NCBI GenBank assembly: GCA_013076295.1
Contig: RQOL01000896.1
Span: forward strand, 1-64,000
Direction: 5' to 3'
DNA length: 64,000 bases
Source: Sanderia malayensis
Lineage: Eukaryota > Cnidaria > Scyphozoa > Semaeostomeae > Pelagiidae
Made by a program: the position numbers and the translations under genes
Notes under the pieces: generated by a model
The model's database searches: none
The model's input: the letters and a program-made list of their open reading frames with translations, nothing else
Told to the model about the DNA's origin: nothing
Shown here: piece after piece, positions 23,184 through 34,065 of the stretch
Layout of the letters: the number at the start of each line of letters is the position of its first letter
Position numbering within the stretch: the first letter of the stretch is position 1

Positions 23184-25311
23184 TTATCCTTTACATTCTC
23201 ATTAACAGGATGATCCCAGTCCTTCTTATCTCTGCAAGCTTCTTGGAAGGCGATCTTTCCAGTCACTACGGCTGGCCCAATGAGACCTAATGGATCATAA
23301 ATCTTGGCCAATTCACTTAACATCTCTCGCTTCGTCAACGCTTCTTCTTGATTGCTGCTAAGACAGACATTGATTGAAAGCAAGTCGTTTGCTGAGTTCC
23401 AGTTGATTCCTAAAATCTTTGCCTGTCCATTGTTTGTTCCAAGGGCTTGTTTTGCATACGTCTCTTCTTCATTCTGACTTGTTTCGAATTGCAGATTCTT
23501 CATAACTTCTTTGCTATTTGACTTCCACTTATGTAATGCAAATCCTCCCTCTTGCATTCTTTCTTCAAGCTTCTGTTGTAGCACCATTGCTTCTTCAGCG
23601 CTATTTGCTCCTCCCACATAATCATCCACATAAAAACATTTGCTAGCTTCCTCTACAAATGCAGGGTCTCTTTCTTCATACTGCTTGAGATGCTTCTGAA
23701 TGGTGCCATTCAGAAGAAATGGGCTTGGTCCGGATCCAAAGATAACTCGAGTGAAGCGTAACTCCTTGATGCTTAGTGGTTCTTTAACCGGGTCATCTGT
23801 CCAAAGAAAACGCAGAATGTCTCGATCTCTTGTACACACTTCAACTTGATGGAACGCCTTCTGTATATCTCCAACTAACGCCACTGGTTTTGTTCTGAAT
23901 CTTGTCAACACGTTAAACAGCAATGGTGTGAGCTCCGGTCCCACGTGCAGACACTCATTCAACGACACTCTTCCTTTTGCTGACGCATCGTACACTAAAC
24001 GTAACTTTGTACTCTCTGCGTTTTGTTTGAAAACACCATGATGCGGAATGTAGTGAACCTTATTGGTGGACTCGTCTTTCGGAACAGGTTCAACTATCCC
24101 ACTCTTCAGTTGTTCCTTTATGACGTTGTCATATGCTTGTAGCTGCTCAGGGTTTTTCCTTAAACGCCTAATCAGTCCTCTCAACCGATCTTCACTCATC
24201 TCCTTGTTACTAGGCAAACGGTAACTTCCTTGTTTCCATGGCAACTCTACACAGTACCTCTGCCCATTGAAGGTTATTGTATCCTTAAACATATCGTGTA
24301 CTTCATCTCCTTCACGTATTCCTATTGTGTCTAAATCCCACAGCCTTTCTAGACTTTCTGATATTGAAGATTGTTCCTTTGTAAGGAGTACTCGGCTTTC
24401 CTGATTTTGTGATTTTCCTTCATCAGCCACTGGACCTAATAACGTCCATCCCATTTTCGTTTCTTCTGCAACAGGTTCCCCTTTAGCTCCCCAAATCATC
24501 GTTCCAGCTCTTATCTTGCACAAATCTTCCAATCTTACGATGATGTGTACGTCCAGCTCATCCTTGTCTGATATATCCGAAAACTCTAATCCCTTGAGAT
24601 GGTGGTATCTCTCTTGTATTATCTTTGGCTTCACGTTCCTCACGGATGTCAACTTGCTTAGTGTTGATACTTCTGCTGTGCATTGTAGCTCACCTTTGCC
24701 ATTCTTCATTTCCAGCAGAAATATCGCACAGCTGTGTTTCTTTTCTCCATGAACTGTGTCCAGAATTTTCCTCTCATAACGGATAGGTTTTCCCTTTAAT
24801 TTGTTGGCAAATTCCTGGGTCATATAGCTCCTATCACAGCCTGTATCTAAGAGCATCCGGCATCGAACTTCATTCTTCCCAGGTAGGCTGACTATTGCTT
24901 GTACAGTTTGATACGCAATTGAGCCTTTTCCTGTGACGTGCAAATTCGCTGCATGTTCTTCCTTGCAGATCGAAGCGTGATGACCTTGTTTTTTGCACTT
25001 GCTGCATTCCTTTCGTAGGTAGCAATCTCTGGCCCTGTGTCCCTTTTTTAAGCACTGGAAACATCTTTTATACCTTTTAACCAGCTGTCTTCTTTCTTCT
25101 ATGTCGGTCACCTTATCACAATCCTCTGCAGGATGTCCTGCCAAACAGAAGGGACAAAGCTTGTTGGCTATCGAGAACACCTTTCCTGTCTTATGGTCTT
25201 TAGAGATTTCTCTGGTGTTACTGTTTGTCTCGTGCAGTCCTCTTATAACCAACTCATTCCACAATCCTTCCAGAAATTCTCCTAGCTGCCAGTCGTAATT
25301 CTTAGTCTACC
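23075..25311 (-). pseudogene. BEL-1 zinc knuckles, protease and reverse transcriptase
   Basis: 729 codons are open. CFQCLKKGHRARDC and CSKCKKQGHHASIC are zinc knuckles. MLLDTGCDRSYMT is the retropepsin site. RT follows with GDIQKAFHQVEV, FGSGPSPFLL and the catalytic box FYVDDYVGG. Gag and pol form one polyprotein in BEL elements. A frameshift near 25,300 separates this block from gag, and another near 23,130 separates it from RNase H. The ORF start at 25,264 is where the frame reopens, not a real initiator. Confidence 0.85.
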
Positions 25312-25958
25312 TCTTAGTCGTTTTACAGACACAACAATATCTCTTGGGATCTTTTTCATCAGATCCGGCATGATAACCATCGAATAGGTTTCACTCCTTA
25401 CTCCCATGACTGTAAGAGCCTTGTAATGGCAGTCAACTTCATCATGTAGACGCCTCAACCTTGTTAATTCCTTTGAATTGTAGACTGGCTCAACCTCTTT
25501 TAAGGCCGCTAAGTGGCTGTTCCTCAAAAGAGCTGGCTGTCCGTATCGTTGCTTTAGAGCTTCAACTGCTGGCTGATAATTGTCTTCGGTTATCAACAAG
25601 TGGCTTATTGCATTTGCTGCTGCACCCTTTAACAAGCCTTTCAAATATTGCATTTTGTTTACTCTCGCCAAAGATGTATTTAGATGAATGTTTCGTTCAA
25701 AAACATCCCAGAATTGGATCCATTCCTTCGGGTCCCCGTTAAAGCTCTTCATTTCAATTTTCGGCAATCTTATTGAGCTTGCTGAGTTTGCTCTTGGCTG
25801 CCCAACCATCTCTGCATAAGCACTTCTTGTGTTAGTTGGCCATTCCCATCCTGTTCTCCGGTTTCCTTGATCCTCGTTCCCCATTCTCATTCCGAAGATA
25901 TCTGGTCTGGAGAATGTTTGCCCCGTGTTAGCAGTGGCGCTAATCTCTGGTCTGTGTA

Positions 25959-26379
25959 TGTCAGAAATTGGATTACGGAGATTAGAAACAGTTGTTTATT
26001 GATATTATTAGACTTTGTGTAATCGCTACATTTTGTTATGTTGTCATCGTTAAATATAATCTGTCTGTTTGTTTAATTGTTGCTATGGTATTACTTACGT
26101 ATTTTGCTTGTTGTTACAGTAGAAAATAGTTTAGGGGGCGTCACGGAACAGCTTGAACATGACGTTATCGAAAGTGGAACAATGCTTCTAATTATGTAAC
26201 ACGATTCTGTATAAGTTGCCAGTCAAAACATTGTAAGAGTAGGCCTGCACATCAAGTGCAAGTAAATCAACTAAATCTGTGACAGTAGCGAGGATACGTT
26301 GAATCCAGAATCAAATATACAGTCTCCTACTCAAGTGAATTCTTTGGTGCATACATCTACAAGTCGTATATTTCCGACA
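25959..26379 (+). repeat. BEL-2 5' LTR
   Basis: 421 bp, TGTCAGAAATTGG to TTTCCGACA. TGGTCCACCGAGCCGGA, starting three bases beyond it, sits where the tRNA primer-binding site belongs. Confidence 0.88.
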
Positions 26380-26497
26380 TTTTGGTCCACCGAGCCGGAT
26401 GGTAAGAAGCAAGAGCATCGAAGAAAATCAAGTGAAATCTACAAATCAATTGGAAATCTAAGAAACTACAAGAAATCTACAGAGCAAAGAGAGCAAA

Positions 26498-27445
26498 ATG
26501 ATGGAACCAGAATCATCAGAAGATGATGAAAATCAGACCACAACCTCTCAGAACGCAGCCACAGCAAACACATTGTTTGGACTGAAAACCCCGCAGATGG
26601 AACTAGACGAGACAACAAAGATGCAAGGAGTGGCAATGCATACGTTGGAAATGGTTCGAGGAAACGCCTATCAAGTAATCGAAATGAAGAACCCGAGAGA
26701 AATGCAAAGAATGAAGAAACGAATCAAGGAAAAGTTGGTGAATCTGAAAGAACTGAGCAAGCAGATGGTGAACTTCATAATACAGTCGGGTATATCTTGC
26801 GAAGAAGTAGCAGCCTTCAACTATACGAATGACGTAAATCTAGATGAGTACGAAGACATGGTGTTGCAGTTGGAAGAACTCTTGACGGAGATCGACAGCC
26901 GAAAGGCCCGTGAAATGTCAATAGATTTCAAATCAGCTCAAGCCCTTAGCCCAACTTCAGCTCCTGCAGAGAGAGCCAAGGTACCTAAGCTGGAACTTAC
27001 AACATACAGTGGAGATCCATTGAAATGGCAAGAGTTTTGGGAGCAGTACAGAACGATAATACACACCAGCAACCTGGCCACAACCATGAAATTCCACTAC
27101 CTCAGAAAGGTCTTGGTTGGCAGGGCAGCAGCAGTGATAAGGGGACTTCCAGCCACCGAGGATAACTACATGGTAGCCGTTGATAAACTACGAAAGGAAT
27201 TCGGGGATAACTCGAAGCTCAGAAGTGCTCACGTCAAAGCGATCCGTGATGTTCAGTCAATAAACAATGCCCAGAATCTGACGAGATTGAGACGGTTTTA
27301 CGAAGAGATTTCAATCAACTACGCATCCTTAGAGTCAATGGGATATGAAGAGCAGGTGATGTGCCAAGTCGAAGAAACGGTGATGAAGCTGCAAAGATTA
27401 ATTCGATACGAGATCACAAAAGAAGACAGAACTTGGATGCAATAG
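26498..27445 (+). pseudogene. BEL-2 gag
   Basis: 315 codons from ATG at 26,498, about 120 bases after the 5' LTR. It has an acidic N-terminus, a helical region, then the capsid-like pattern KVPKLELTTYSGDPLKW, LRKVLVGRAAAVI and NLTRLRRFYEEI, the same order as BEL-1 gag. A frameshift near 27,390 moves the end into another frame, which continues into the knuckle region. Confidence 0.8.
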
Positions 27446-28041
27446 AGATTTCCTCAGTTTTTGGACAACTTTGGCACTACTTGAAGGCTTGTGAAGAAAT
27501 CGAGAACACAGAGCCACAGAAGCCAGCCTACGAACACCCGAAAAGATCCATGGTACACGCCACAACAAACAGAACAGCGGAATGTGTTTACTGCAATGAA
27601 ACCAACCACAAGTCTTTCGAATGTACAAAGGTGTTTGGGGTCACAGAACGAAAAGCACTTTTACAAAATCAGAAACGATGCTTCAATTGCACAAGAGTAA
27701 ATCACAGTGCCAGGGAATGCAGGAGCAAGAACTTGTGCTTCCATTGCAAGAAAAAACAAAAGGAAGCAAATGGAAAATTCGTGACAGAGTTTGCAGAGTT
27801 GGATTTGTTTATGCTGAGCTCAGTACCAAACATCCACCCAGAAATCCAGAGAAAGAAATACGCACATCTCAATGGTATTTGGTTCTCAGATGTCTCAAGA
27901 GAAAACGATCTGCCAATACACGCAATACTGGGAGTGAGGGACTTCGCTCAGATCAAAACAGGACGCATGGTGAAAGGCAATGAAAACGAACCCATCGCAG
28001 AAGAAACATCGCTAGGATGGACGCTCATGGGATCAATCTAA
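27390..28041 (+). pseudogene. BEL-2 zinc-knuckle region with protease site deleted
   Basis: Reads CVYCNETNHKSFEC and CFNCTRVNHSARECRS, then CFHCKKK. It runs directly into a segment matching the part of BEL-1 that lies after the protease (FSDVSRENDLPIHAILG, EETSLGWTLMG). The DTG active site and second-knuckle remainder are absent, a deletion of roughly 80-100 codons relative to BEL-1. The frame ends in an in-frame TAA at 28,039. Lack of protease would leave this copy dependent on others. Confidence 0.75.
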
Positions 28042-28044
28042 GAA

Positions 28045-29301
28045 TTGAATTCAGAAGCCCAGAGAGAACGGACAGTTATGAACACAGTAATCGAGCAGCC
28101 AGCAAACATCAAAGAAGATTTCAAGAAACTTTACGACCTGGACGTCTTAGGAATCAGAGATAGCAATGGAGATGTATACGACGAGTTCAAAGACAACATC
28201 GCCAGAGGACCAGACGGGAGCTACTCAGTCAAGTTGCCATGGAAGAAGGGTCAGTATTTTTTGCCAGAAAACCGAAAGCTCTGTGAAGCAAGATTATTCA
28301 GCCAGATAAAGAATCTCAGAAAGTCACCAGAAATTCTGGAGGAATGCGACAACGTCATAAAGCAGCAAATTCAAGATGGCACAGTCGAGGCAGTTCCAGA
28401 ACAACCAGATGGGAGAAGAGTCCATCATTTACCGCATCATCCAGTAATCCGAAAAGACGCAGAAACAACGAAGCTCAGAGTGGTGTTTGATACCAGTTCC
28501 AAAGAATACAAGTACAGCAAATCACTGAATGATTGTCTGCATATTGGACCACCTCTACAGCCAATGATGTACGACATTCTGATACGATTCCGGATGTACC
28601 CAGTCGCTCTACTCGGTGACATCGAGAAAGCCTTCTTGCAAATCGGAGTCAGTTCTGAAGACAGAGATGTGATGCGATTCCTTTGGGTGAAAGATGTGAA
28701 ACAAGAGCCGCCAGAGCTACAAACCTTGCGATTTACAAAGGTCGTCTTCGGTTCAGGAGCAAGCCCGTTTCTGCTTGGAGCCACAATCAGAGAGCATATG
28801 GAAAACTACAAAACAGAGTACCCGGAATTCGTAAGCAAAGTGCTGAGCAGCCTATTCGTCGACGACCTGGTAGCTGGGGGGAGAGATGCAAGAGAAGTTG
28901 AAGAGTTGATGACGAAGCTTGTCGCAAGATTCAAGGAAGGACACTTCGATATGCGGAAATGGAAGACAAATGACGCAGACCTTCGAGGGAAGATCAAGTC
29001 AGAGTCAAAAGATGCAGTGGGAAGTCAGGCAGCAGTCAAAAACGAAAAGGGGGAAGCAACGAATGTGTTGGGTGTGAGATGGAATCTGAAGATGGATGAG
29101 ATGGCAATCGACTTTACGAAAATCAGCATCTTGAAGCATGAGCCCACACAACGTGGTATTCTACGAACGATAGCAGCAATCTACGATCCTCTTGGAGTGG
29201 TAAGCCCAGTCAGTATCATCGCGAGGGTTATCTACCACGACGTCTGCATGCAAAGCAAGGGATGGGATGACGCGATTTCCGAGGAATTGCTTAAAATATG
29301 A
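28045..29301 (+). pseudogene. BEL-2 reverse transcriptase
   Basis: 418 codons with ALLGDIEKAFLQIGV, RFTKVVFGSGASPFLL and the catalytic FVDDLVAGG (about 28,853-28,879), then the DPLGVVSPV connection. It is in the same frame as the upstream block, separated by one stop, and ends in a TGA where a Trp codon is expected from context (29,299-29,301). Confidence 0.85.
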
Positions 29302-29316
29302 CAAAAGTGGCTGAAG

Positions 29317-31522
29317 ATGATAAAGGAATATCCGCAAATCGTTTTCAGTCGAAGCATGATGACCTATCCAGAGGAAGAAACCATTCAAATTGAGATGAAT
29401 GGCTTCGCAGACAGCAGTGTGAAGGCATGCTGCGCAGTTATCTACTTGGTCATAACTCAGCAAAGCGGGGTTTATGCAAGGCAACTCACAGCGAAATCTA
29501 GAGTGGCAAAACCGAAAATGACAGTACCCAGGCTAGAGCTGATTGGAGCACAACTTCTGATGAAGATGATGGAAAACGTCAAATAACCACTTACACAGGA
29601 AATCACAGCAAGGTATGGATGGCTAGACAGCCAAACCGTACTTTGCTGGTTGCAGAATAGAGGCGAATACAAGCAGTTTGTGCGAACACGAATCGATCAA
29701 ATACTCGAAGCAAATATCACGTGGAAGTACTGTCCTACAGAGATCAACCCAGCAGATTTGGGGACGAGAGGAACAACGCCGGGGAAGCTTCAAGAAAATC
29801 TAAACTGGTGGAGAGGTCCAGAGTGGCTGACGAAGCAGCAAGACTGGCCAGAACAACCAATACATTTCGTAAGTCTAGCTGAAGAAGAGGAGAAGCAGCA
29901 AAAGACAGCCATCACAATGACGACAGAAATCAATTCGATTGGCAGCTGCATCAATGTCAACAGATACAACAGTGCAACAAAGCTCTTCAGGGTGACAGCA
30001 TGGGTCTTACGATTCATCAAGAACACAAGAAGAACGTCGAGAAAAGCTAGCGAAGTATTGGAAGCGGAAGAGATCGAAGATGCAAAAACTTTTGGATGAA
30101 GGAGTGTCAACGGTTGTATACACCAAGCGAGGTGCAGAAGACACAACTGGGACTGAAAACGGACAAGAACCAGATTTTCAGATGCCACGGACGCTTCAAC
30201 CTTCATGAAGACGAACAGCCGGTATACCTTCCGAAGCAACATCAACTGGCGAAGCTTTTAATCAATGGTGCCACAAGAGAGTAATGCATATGGGGGTGGC
30301 AAGTACACTGCCGAATTGAGAAGCAGATATTGGTTGCCTATGGGACGTCAGACAGTGAAGACGCTTATCAAATCGTGTCAGAGATGCAAGAGATCGTATG
30401 CGAAATCATTTAACGAGCCAAAGACTGCAAACCTTCCAGAATTCAGAACAAAACCGGGACACGCATTCCAGACGACGGGAGTGGACTTTGCCGGACCATT
30501 CTATGTGCGAGACGGAAAGAAGCTGAAGAAGGCCTACCTGACGCTATTCACCTGTGCGACAACACGAGCAGTTCATTTGGAGTTGGTCAGAGACATGACT
30601 GCAAAGACATTCAGATCAAGCCTAAAGTCCTTAGCAGCAAGAAAAGGAACGCCTACTATGATGGTTAGCGACAACGCCAAAACGTTCAAGGCTAGAGCGA
30701 AATGGCTAGAGAAAATATACAAAGACGCGAGTGTTGGGAAGATCCTCAAGAAGATTACAGAAGATTACATGGAAATTCAACTTGGTCCGAGCAAGCTGGT
30801 GGGGAGGATTATTCGAAAGGATGGTCGGACTAGTCAAAAACACCCTGAAGAAATCGTTGGGACAGGCGCACATGATGCTCAGTGAATTGCAAGAAACGAT
30901 GTTGGACATAGAATTCAGTTTGAACAACCGACCGCTTACTTATGAAGGAAAGGAAATGGATATCGAAACCCTGACTCCAAATCATTTGATGCATGGGAGA
31001 AGATTCAAGCCGATCAAAGAAGACGAAGCATTCAGCGACGAGGAGAAGATTCCAGCTAGGAAGAGGCTGTAGTACCTACAAACGTGTAAAGAGCGACATT
31101 GGAAAAGATGGAAGAAGGAATACTTGTCGAGTCTACGGGAATATCACAAGATCACGGGAGGTAAGACGACTAGCATTGCGATTGGAGATATTGTTTTGGT
31201 TCAAGACGACAATCAACCAAGGAACATGTGGAAGCTTGGACGGGTGACCGAGGTCATACAAGGACGTGACGGAGTTATACGCGGAGCAACGCTGAAGACG
31301 GTAACCCACGGAAATGTCTACGAGATCGATCGACCCCTACAGAAGCTATACCCTTTGGAAATACGAGCAGATCCACAGGGAAACGAGGGAGATAATCAAA
31401 CAGCCGCGACGGAAGAGATGGCGGGAAAATCGGACAGAGTAAAAAGAAGAGCCGCGATCAACGCTGGAAACGAAATCAAGACTACGTTGTTCCTGGAGGA
31501 AGAAAATCAAAACGGCGTTTGA
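29317..31522 (+). pseudogene. BEL-2 RNase H and integrase
   Basis: 29,317-29,586 is RNase H (MNGFADSSVKACCAVI and VPRLELIGAQLL), with an in-frame TAA at 29,584. 29,650-30,099 has WKYCPTEINPADLGTRG. 30,096-30,885 holds the integrase zinc region (RYWLPMGRQTVK and CQRCKRS) and the core with Asp in GVDFAGPF and Asp in VSDNAKTFK. The Glu motif GLFERMVG is read in another frame (30,731-31,072). 31,124-31,522 is the C-terminal domain. At least four shifts or stops. Confidence 0.8.
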
Positions 31523-31533
31523 TTTGGGGGTGG

Positions 31534-31956
31534 TGTTTCAGAAATTGGATCACGGAGATGAGAAACAGTTGTTTATTGATATTATTAGACTTTGTGTAAT
31601 CGCTACATTTTGGTATGTTGTCATCGTTAAATTTAATCTGTCTGTTTGTTTAATTGTTGCTATGGTATTACTTACGTATTTTGCTTGTTGTTACAGTAGA
31701 AAATAGTTTAGGGGGCGTCACGGAACAGCTTGAACATGACGTCATCGAAAATGGAACAATGCTTCTAATTATGTAACACGATTTTGTATAAGTTGCCAGT
31801 CAAAACATTGTAAGAGTAGGCCTGCACATCAAGTGCAAGTAAATCAACTAAATCTGTGACAGTAGCGAGGATACGTTGAATCCAGAATCAAATATACAGT
31901 CTCCTACTCAAGTGAATTCTTTGGTGCATACATCTACAAGTCGTATATTTCCGACA
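31534..31956 (+). repeat. BEL-2 3' LTR
   Basis: 423 bp, about nine differences from the 5' copy. It carries an intact TGACGTCA (31,737-31,744), where the 5' copy has TGACGTTA. Confidence 0.88.
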
Positions 31957-32248
31957 GTGTATTTGACCTGTCGGCTCTGGCATTCTTTGCATACCAAAGA
32001 GATCATACCTCGAGGGCTTGTCAGCAGTTCCAGTGACTTGCATCGTTGCCTGATTTGATATGCTCGGCGCAGTCACAGTCCTGTCATCACCAATATGAAA
32101 CAGGGGTGGCGGGCTCAACGATTCCTTTCTCCCCCCTTGCCTATGCACTTGTTGACGCGTCCTTCCGCTTAGACTCGCTTTCTTGTTTGAAGCTTCGTGC
32201 TCTTTTGCTCTTTGCATGAGCGTTTTAACTTTTGCGTGATATGCCCTA

Positions 32249-32754
32249 CTCTTTTGTGCTTAATTGTAGGGGGGGTCATATTGCCTTTTTTGAGTTTTTT
32301 CACCCTCCATAGCATTTTATAATGAACCCCCATTTTACAGAAATGTGAAAGTATGATCTCCCCCCCCCCCATTTTATTATCAACCCTCCATATTAGGCTT
32401 TTTAAAATTTTTCAGAAACAAAAAACGTTTAGTGCCAGACAGAACTCTTTCTAAGAACAAAATTTAGGAACAAATATCAAGAAAAATAACAAATATCGTT
32501 TCAACTTAGAATTTAAAAGTCTATTTCGAATTTGCTATCCTTTACACTATAAAACTGCACTGCAAGGTCTTGTATAGTAAATTTATATGCGAAAACAAAT
32601 TTCCACCCCTCCATTTTATTTTTACCCCGCCATTTAACGGTTTATTTGCGATTTTCCCCGTTGGTCACTTTATTATGACCACCCCACTTTACAAAAAAAA
32701 AAAATGTCTACCCCCCTGCTTATTTGACCCCCCCTACAATTAAGCACAAAAGAG
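32249..32754. mobile_element. MITE in BEL-1 gag, flanked by TA
   Basis: The ends are exact inverted repeats of about 28 bp beginning CTCTTTTGTGCTTAATTG and running into a C/G tract. TA flanks both sides (32,247-32,248 and 32,755-32,756), fitting a Tc1/mariner-type non-autonomous element. The 506-bp interior is AT-rich with several C-run blocks and no coding frame. It interrupts BEL-1 gag, so it arrived after BEL-1. Confidence 0.8.
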
Positions 32755-33110
32755 TACACGTTTTCAACTCATTTATTAATTCCCGTTTTAATCTAAGTTT
32801 TTTCATCATACCTTGGATTTTCTTGTCCAAAACCTCTATTTCCTTTATTGTAGGCTCCAAGGTGTATCGTAATTCTGCCAATCTCTGTGAATCAGTCTCT
32901 TTTTGGGCTGTCAAGGACTTTAGTTCTTCAATAGCGTCTTCATTGACTTCTTTATTAATCTCCCGATATTCTTCTAACGTATCTTGATCCCCACGTGGAT
33001 CCCGTGCAGTGCTATTTTCACTACTTTCTTATGATTCATCTCTCATCGAACGCGCTCATCGCACGTTCTACTTGCTGCTCCGCCATTGTTCGTTAACTTG
33101 ACCTCAAATA

Positions 33111-33129
33111 GGTCCCGTCGGAGGTGCCA
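33111..33129 (-). promoter_or_regulatory. BEL-1 tRNA primer-binding site
   Basis: On the minus strand, TGGCACCTCCGACGGGACC begins two bases after the LTR. TGG at the start pairs with the CCA end of a tRNA. The tRNA identity was not determined. Confidence 0.7.
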
Positions 33130-33131
33130 GT

Positions 33132-33366
33132 TGTCGTACATTTTTCTTTCGACAACGAGTGGGTTCGTTATTTGGAATCACCACGAACGACTTCTAATCA
33201 TATAGAACAGCAATAGAAAACCAACAACTTATTTTATCCATTCTTCATCAACAAATTCAACCAAATCAAGTATTTCACAATCAAAGTATCGGGTTACAGT
33301 ATTTAATATTAGATTAGTGTCAATCAATTTATCAACTGGTCTGTCCTGTTTGCAATGTTCGCAACA
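33132..33366 (-). repeat. BEL-1 LTR (5' LTR in element orientation)
   Basis: 235 bp, nearly identical to 20,763-21,000, ending GTTCGCAACA on the plus strand and followed by CTTG. Confidence 0.9.
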
Positions 33367-33773
33367 CTTGCAAGTTTTAAATTGAGTTCATTTTTATAGT
33401 TTACGGAAATTCAACATTCGATTTATCATTTCGAGGTAAAATCACTCTCTAACATGGAAAAATAAGCTTTTTAAGCACAGTTTTATTTTGTCAACTGTTT
33501 CCACGAAAATTTCGTTGCGTGCTTCCGCTTTGAAACACTGGCCTAGCAAATCGTGGATATGTGTATCTTAGCAAGTATAGAGCTTTCACAGCATCACAAA
33601 CAATTCTGTTGCTGCCCCTGAAGACTTCTGGAGATTGGAACAGACAAAGAAGAGCATACATTTCTTCTTTCCAGAACCTGAACTCCACTTTCGTATTTTC
33701 GTCAAATCAAAATCTTTCGTATTTCAATATGACTGACTAAAATATAGTGCAAATTTCGTTGATTAAAATTATC
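33367..33773. other. Spacer between BEL-1 and the DIRS element
   Basis: AT-rich, with no supported gene. A 65-codon minus-strand frame at 33,491-33,688 has no recognisable motif. Confidence 0.5.
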
Positions 33774-34065
33774 ATTCTACTCTGTCATCAGCTACGTCAC
33801 TTATGGATCACGTGAGAAGCGAGCGCGCAGGCGTAGCAAACCATTGCGAGTTTGGCGTTAAACTATCCACACGAAAAGAATCTTTCTCTGCGATTTTCAG
33901 TTCTAATTAAAAGAAATTCCTTTCAAGTAGAAGAACACAGTGGTAAGATTTTTAGTTTTCCATGAGATCTGTGTGTTTCCTTTGTATCAAGCCAATCAAG
34001 TAAGTCAATTTTAATTCTCTATCTTTATTTGGGTTTGTGTAATTTTTTAGGATCATGGATGGTTC

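Larger units (their letters stand above)
25959..31956 (+). mobile_element. BEL-2: BEL/Pao LTR retrotransposon inserted in BEL-1 gag
   Basis: LTRs at 25,959-26,379 and 31,534-31,956 are about 98% alike. A perfect 5-bp duplication GTGTA lies at 25,954-25,958 and 31,957-31,961. A purine tract (TTTGGGGGTGG) precedes the 3' LTR. Gag, knuckle, RT, RNase H and integrase are present in order, but the protease active site is missing. In-frame stops and shifts occur throughout pol. It is clearly younger than BEL-1's own insertion, and its orientation is opposite. Confidence 0.92.
25282..33086 (-). pseudogene. BEL-1 gag, split by BEL-2 and a MITE
   Basis: The likely start codon is at 33,086-33,084, 25 bases inside the primer-binding site, but an early TGA follows after 16 codons. 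A coiled-coil-like stretch lies at 32,914-32,757, before the MITE. The segment 32,246-31,962 runs up to the GTGTA target site and continues in frame at 25,953, on the far side of BEL-2, to about 25,282. There the capsid-like part has PKIEMKSFNGDPKEW and SLARVNKMQYLKGLL. The frame is continuous across the BEL-2 site if one GTGTA copy is removed, proof of a clean insertion. Confidence 0.8.
20763..33366 (-). mobile_element. BEL-1: BEL/Pao LTR retrotransposon containing a second BEL element
   Basis: LTRs lie at 20,763-21,000 and 33,132-33,366 in the same orientation. CTTG just outside both ends is a likely 4-bp target duplication. On the coding (minus) strand a primer-binding site follows the 5' LTR, and a purine tract (ATTTGGGGGGAG) precedes the 3' LTR. 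Between them lie gag, two zinc knuckles, protease, RT, RNase H and integrase in BEL/Pao order. BEL-2 (25,959-31,956) and a MITE (32,249-32,754) interrupt gag. Without them the element is about 6.1 kb, a normal length. The LTRs are nearly identical, so it is young, despite about six frame breaks. Confidence 0.9.
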
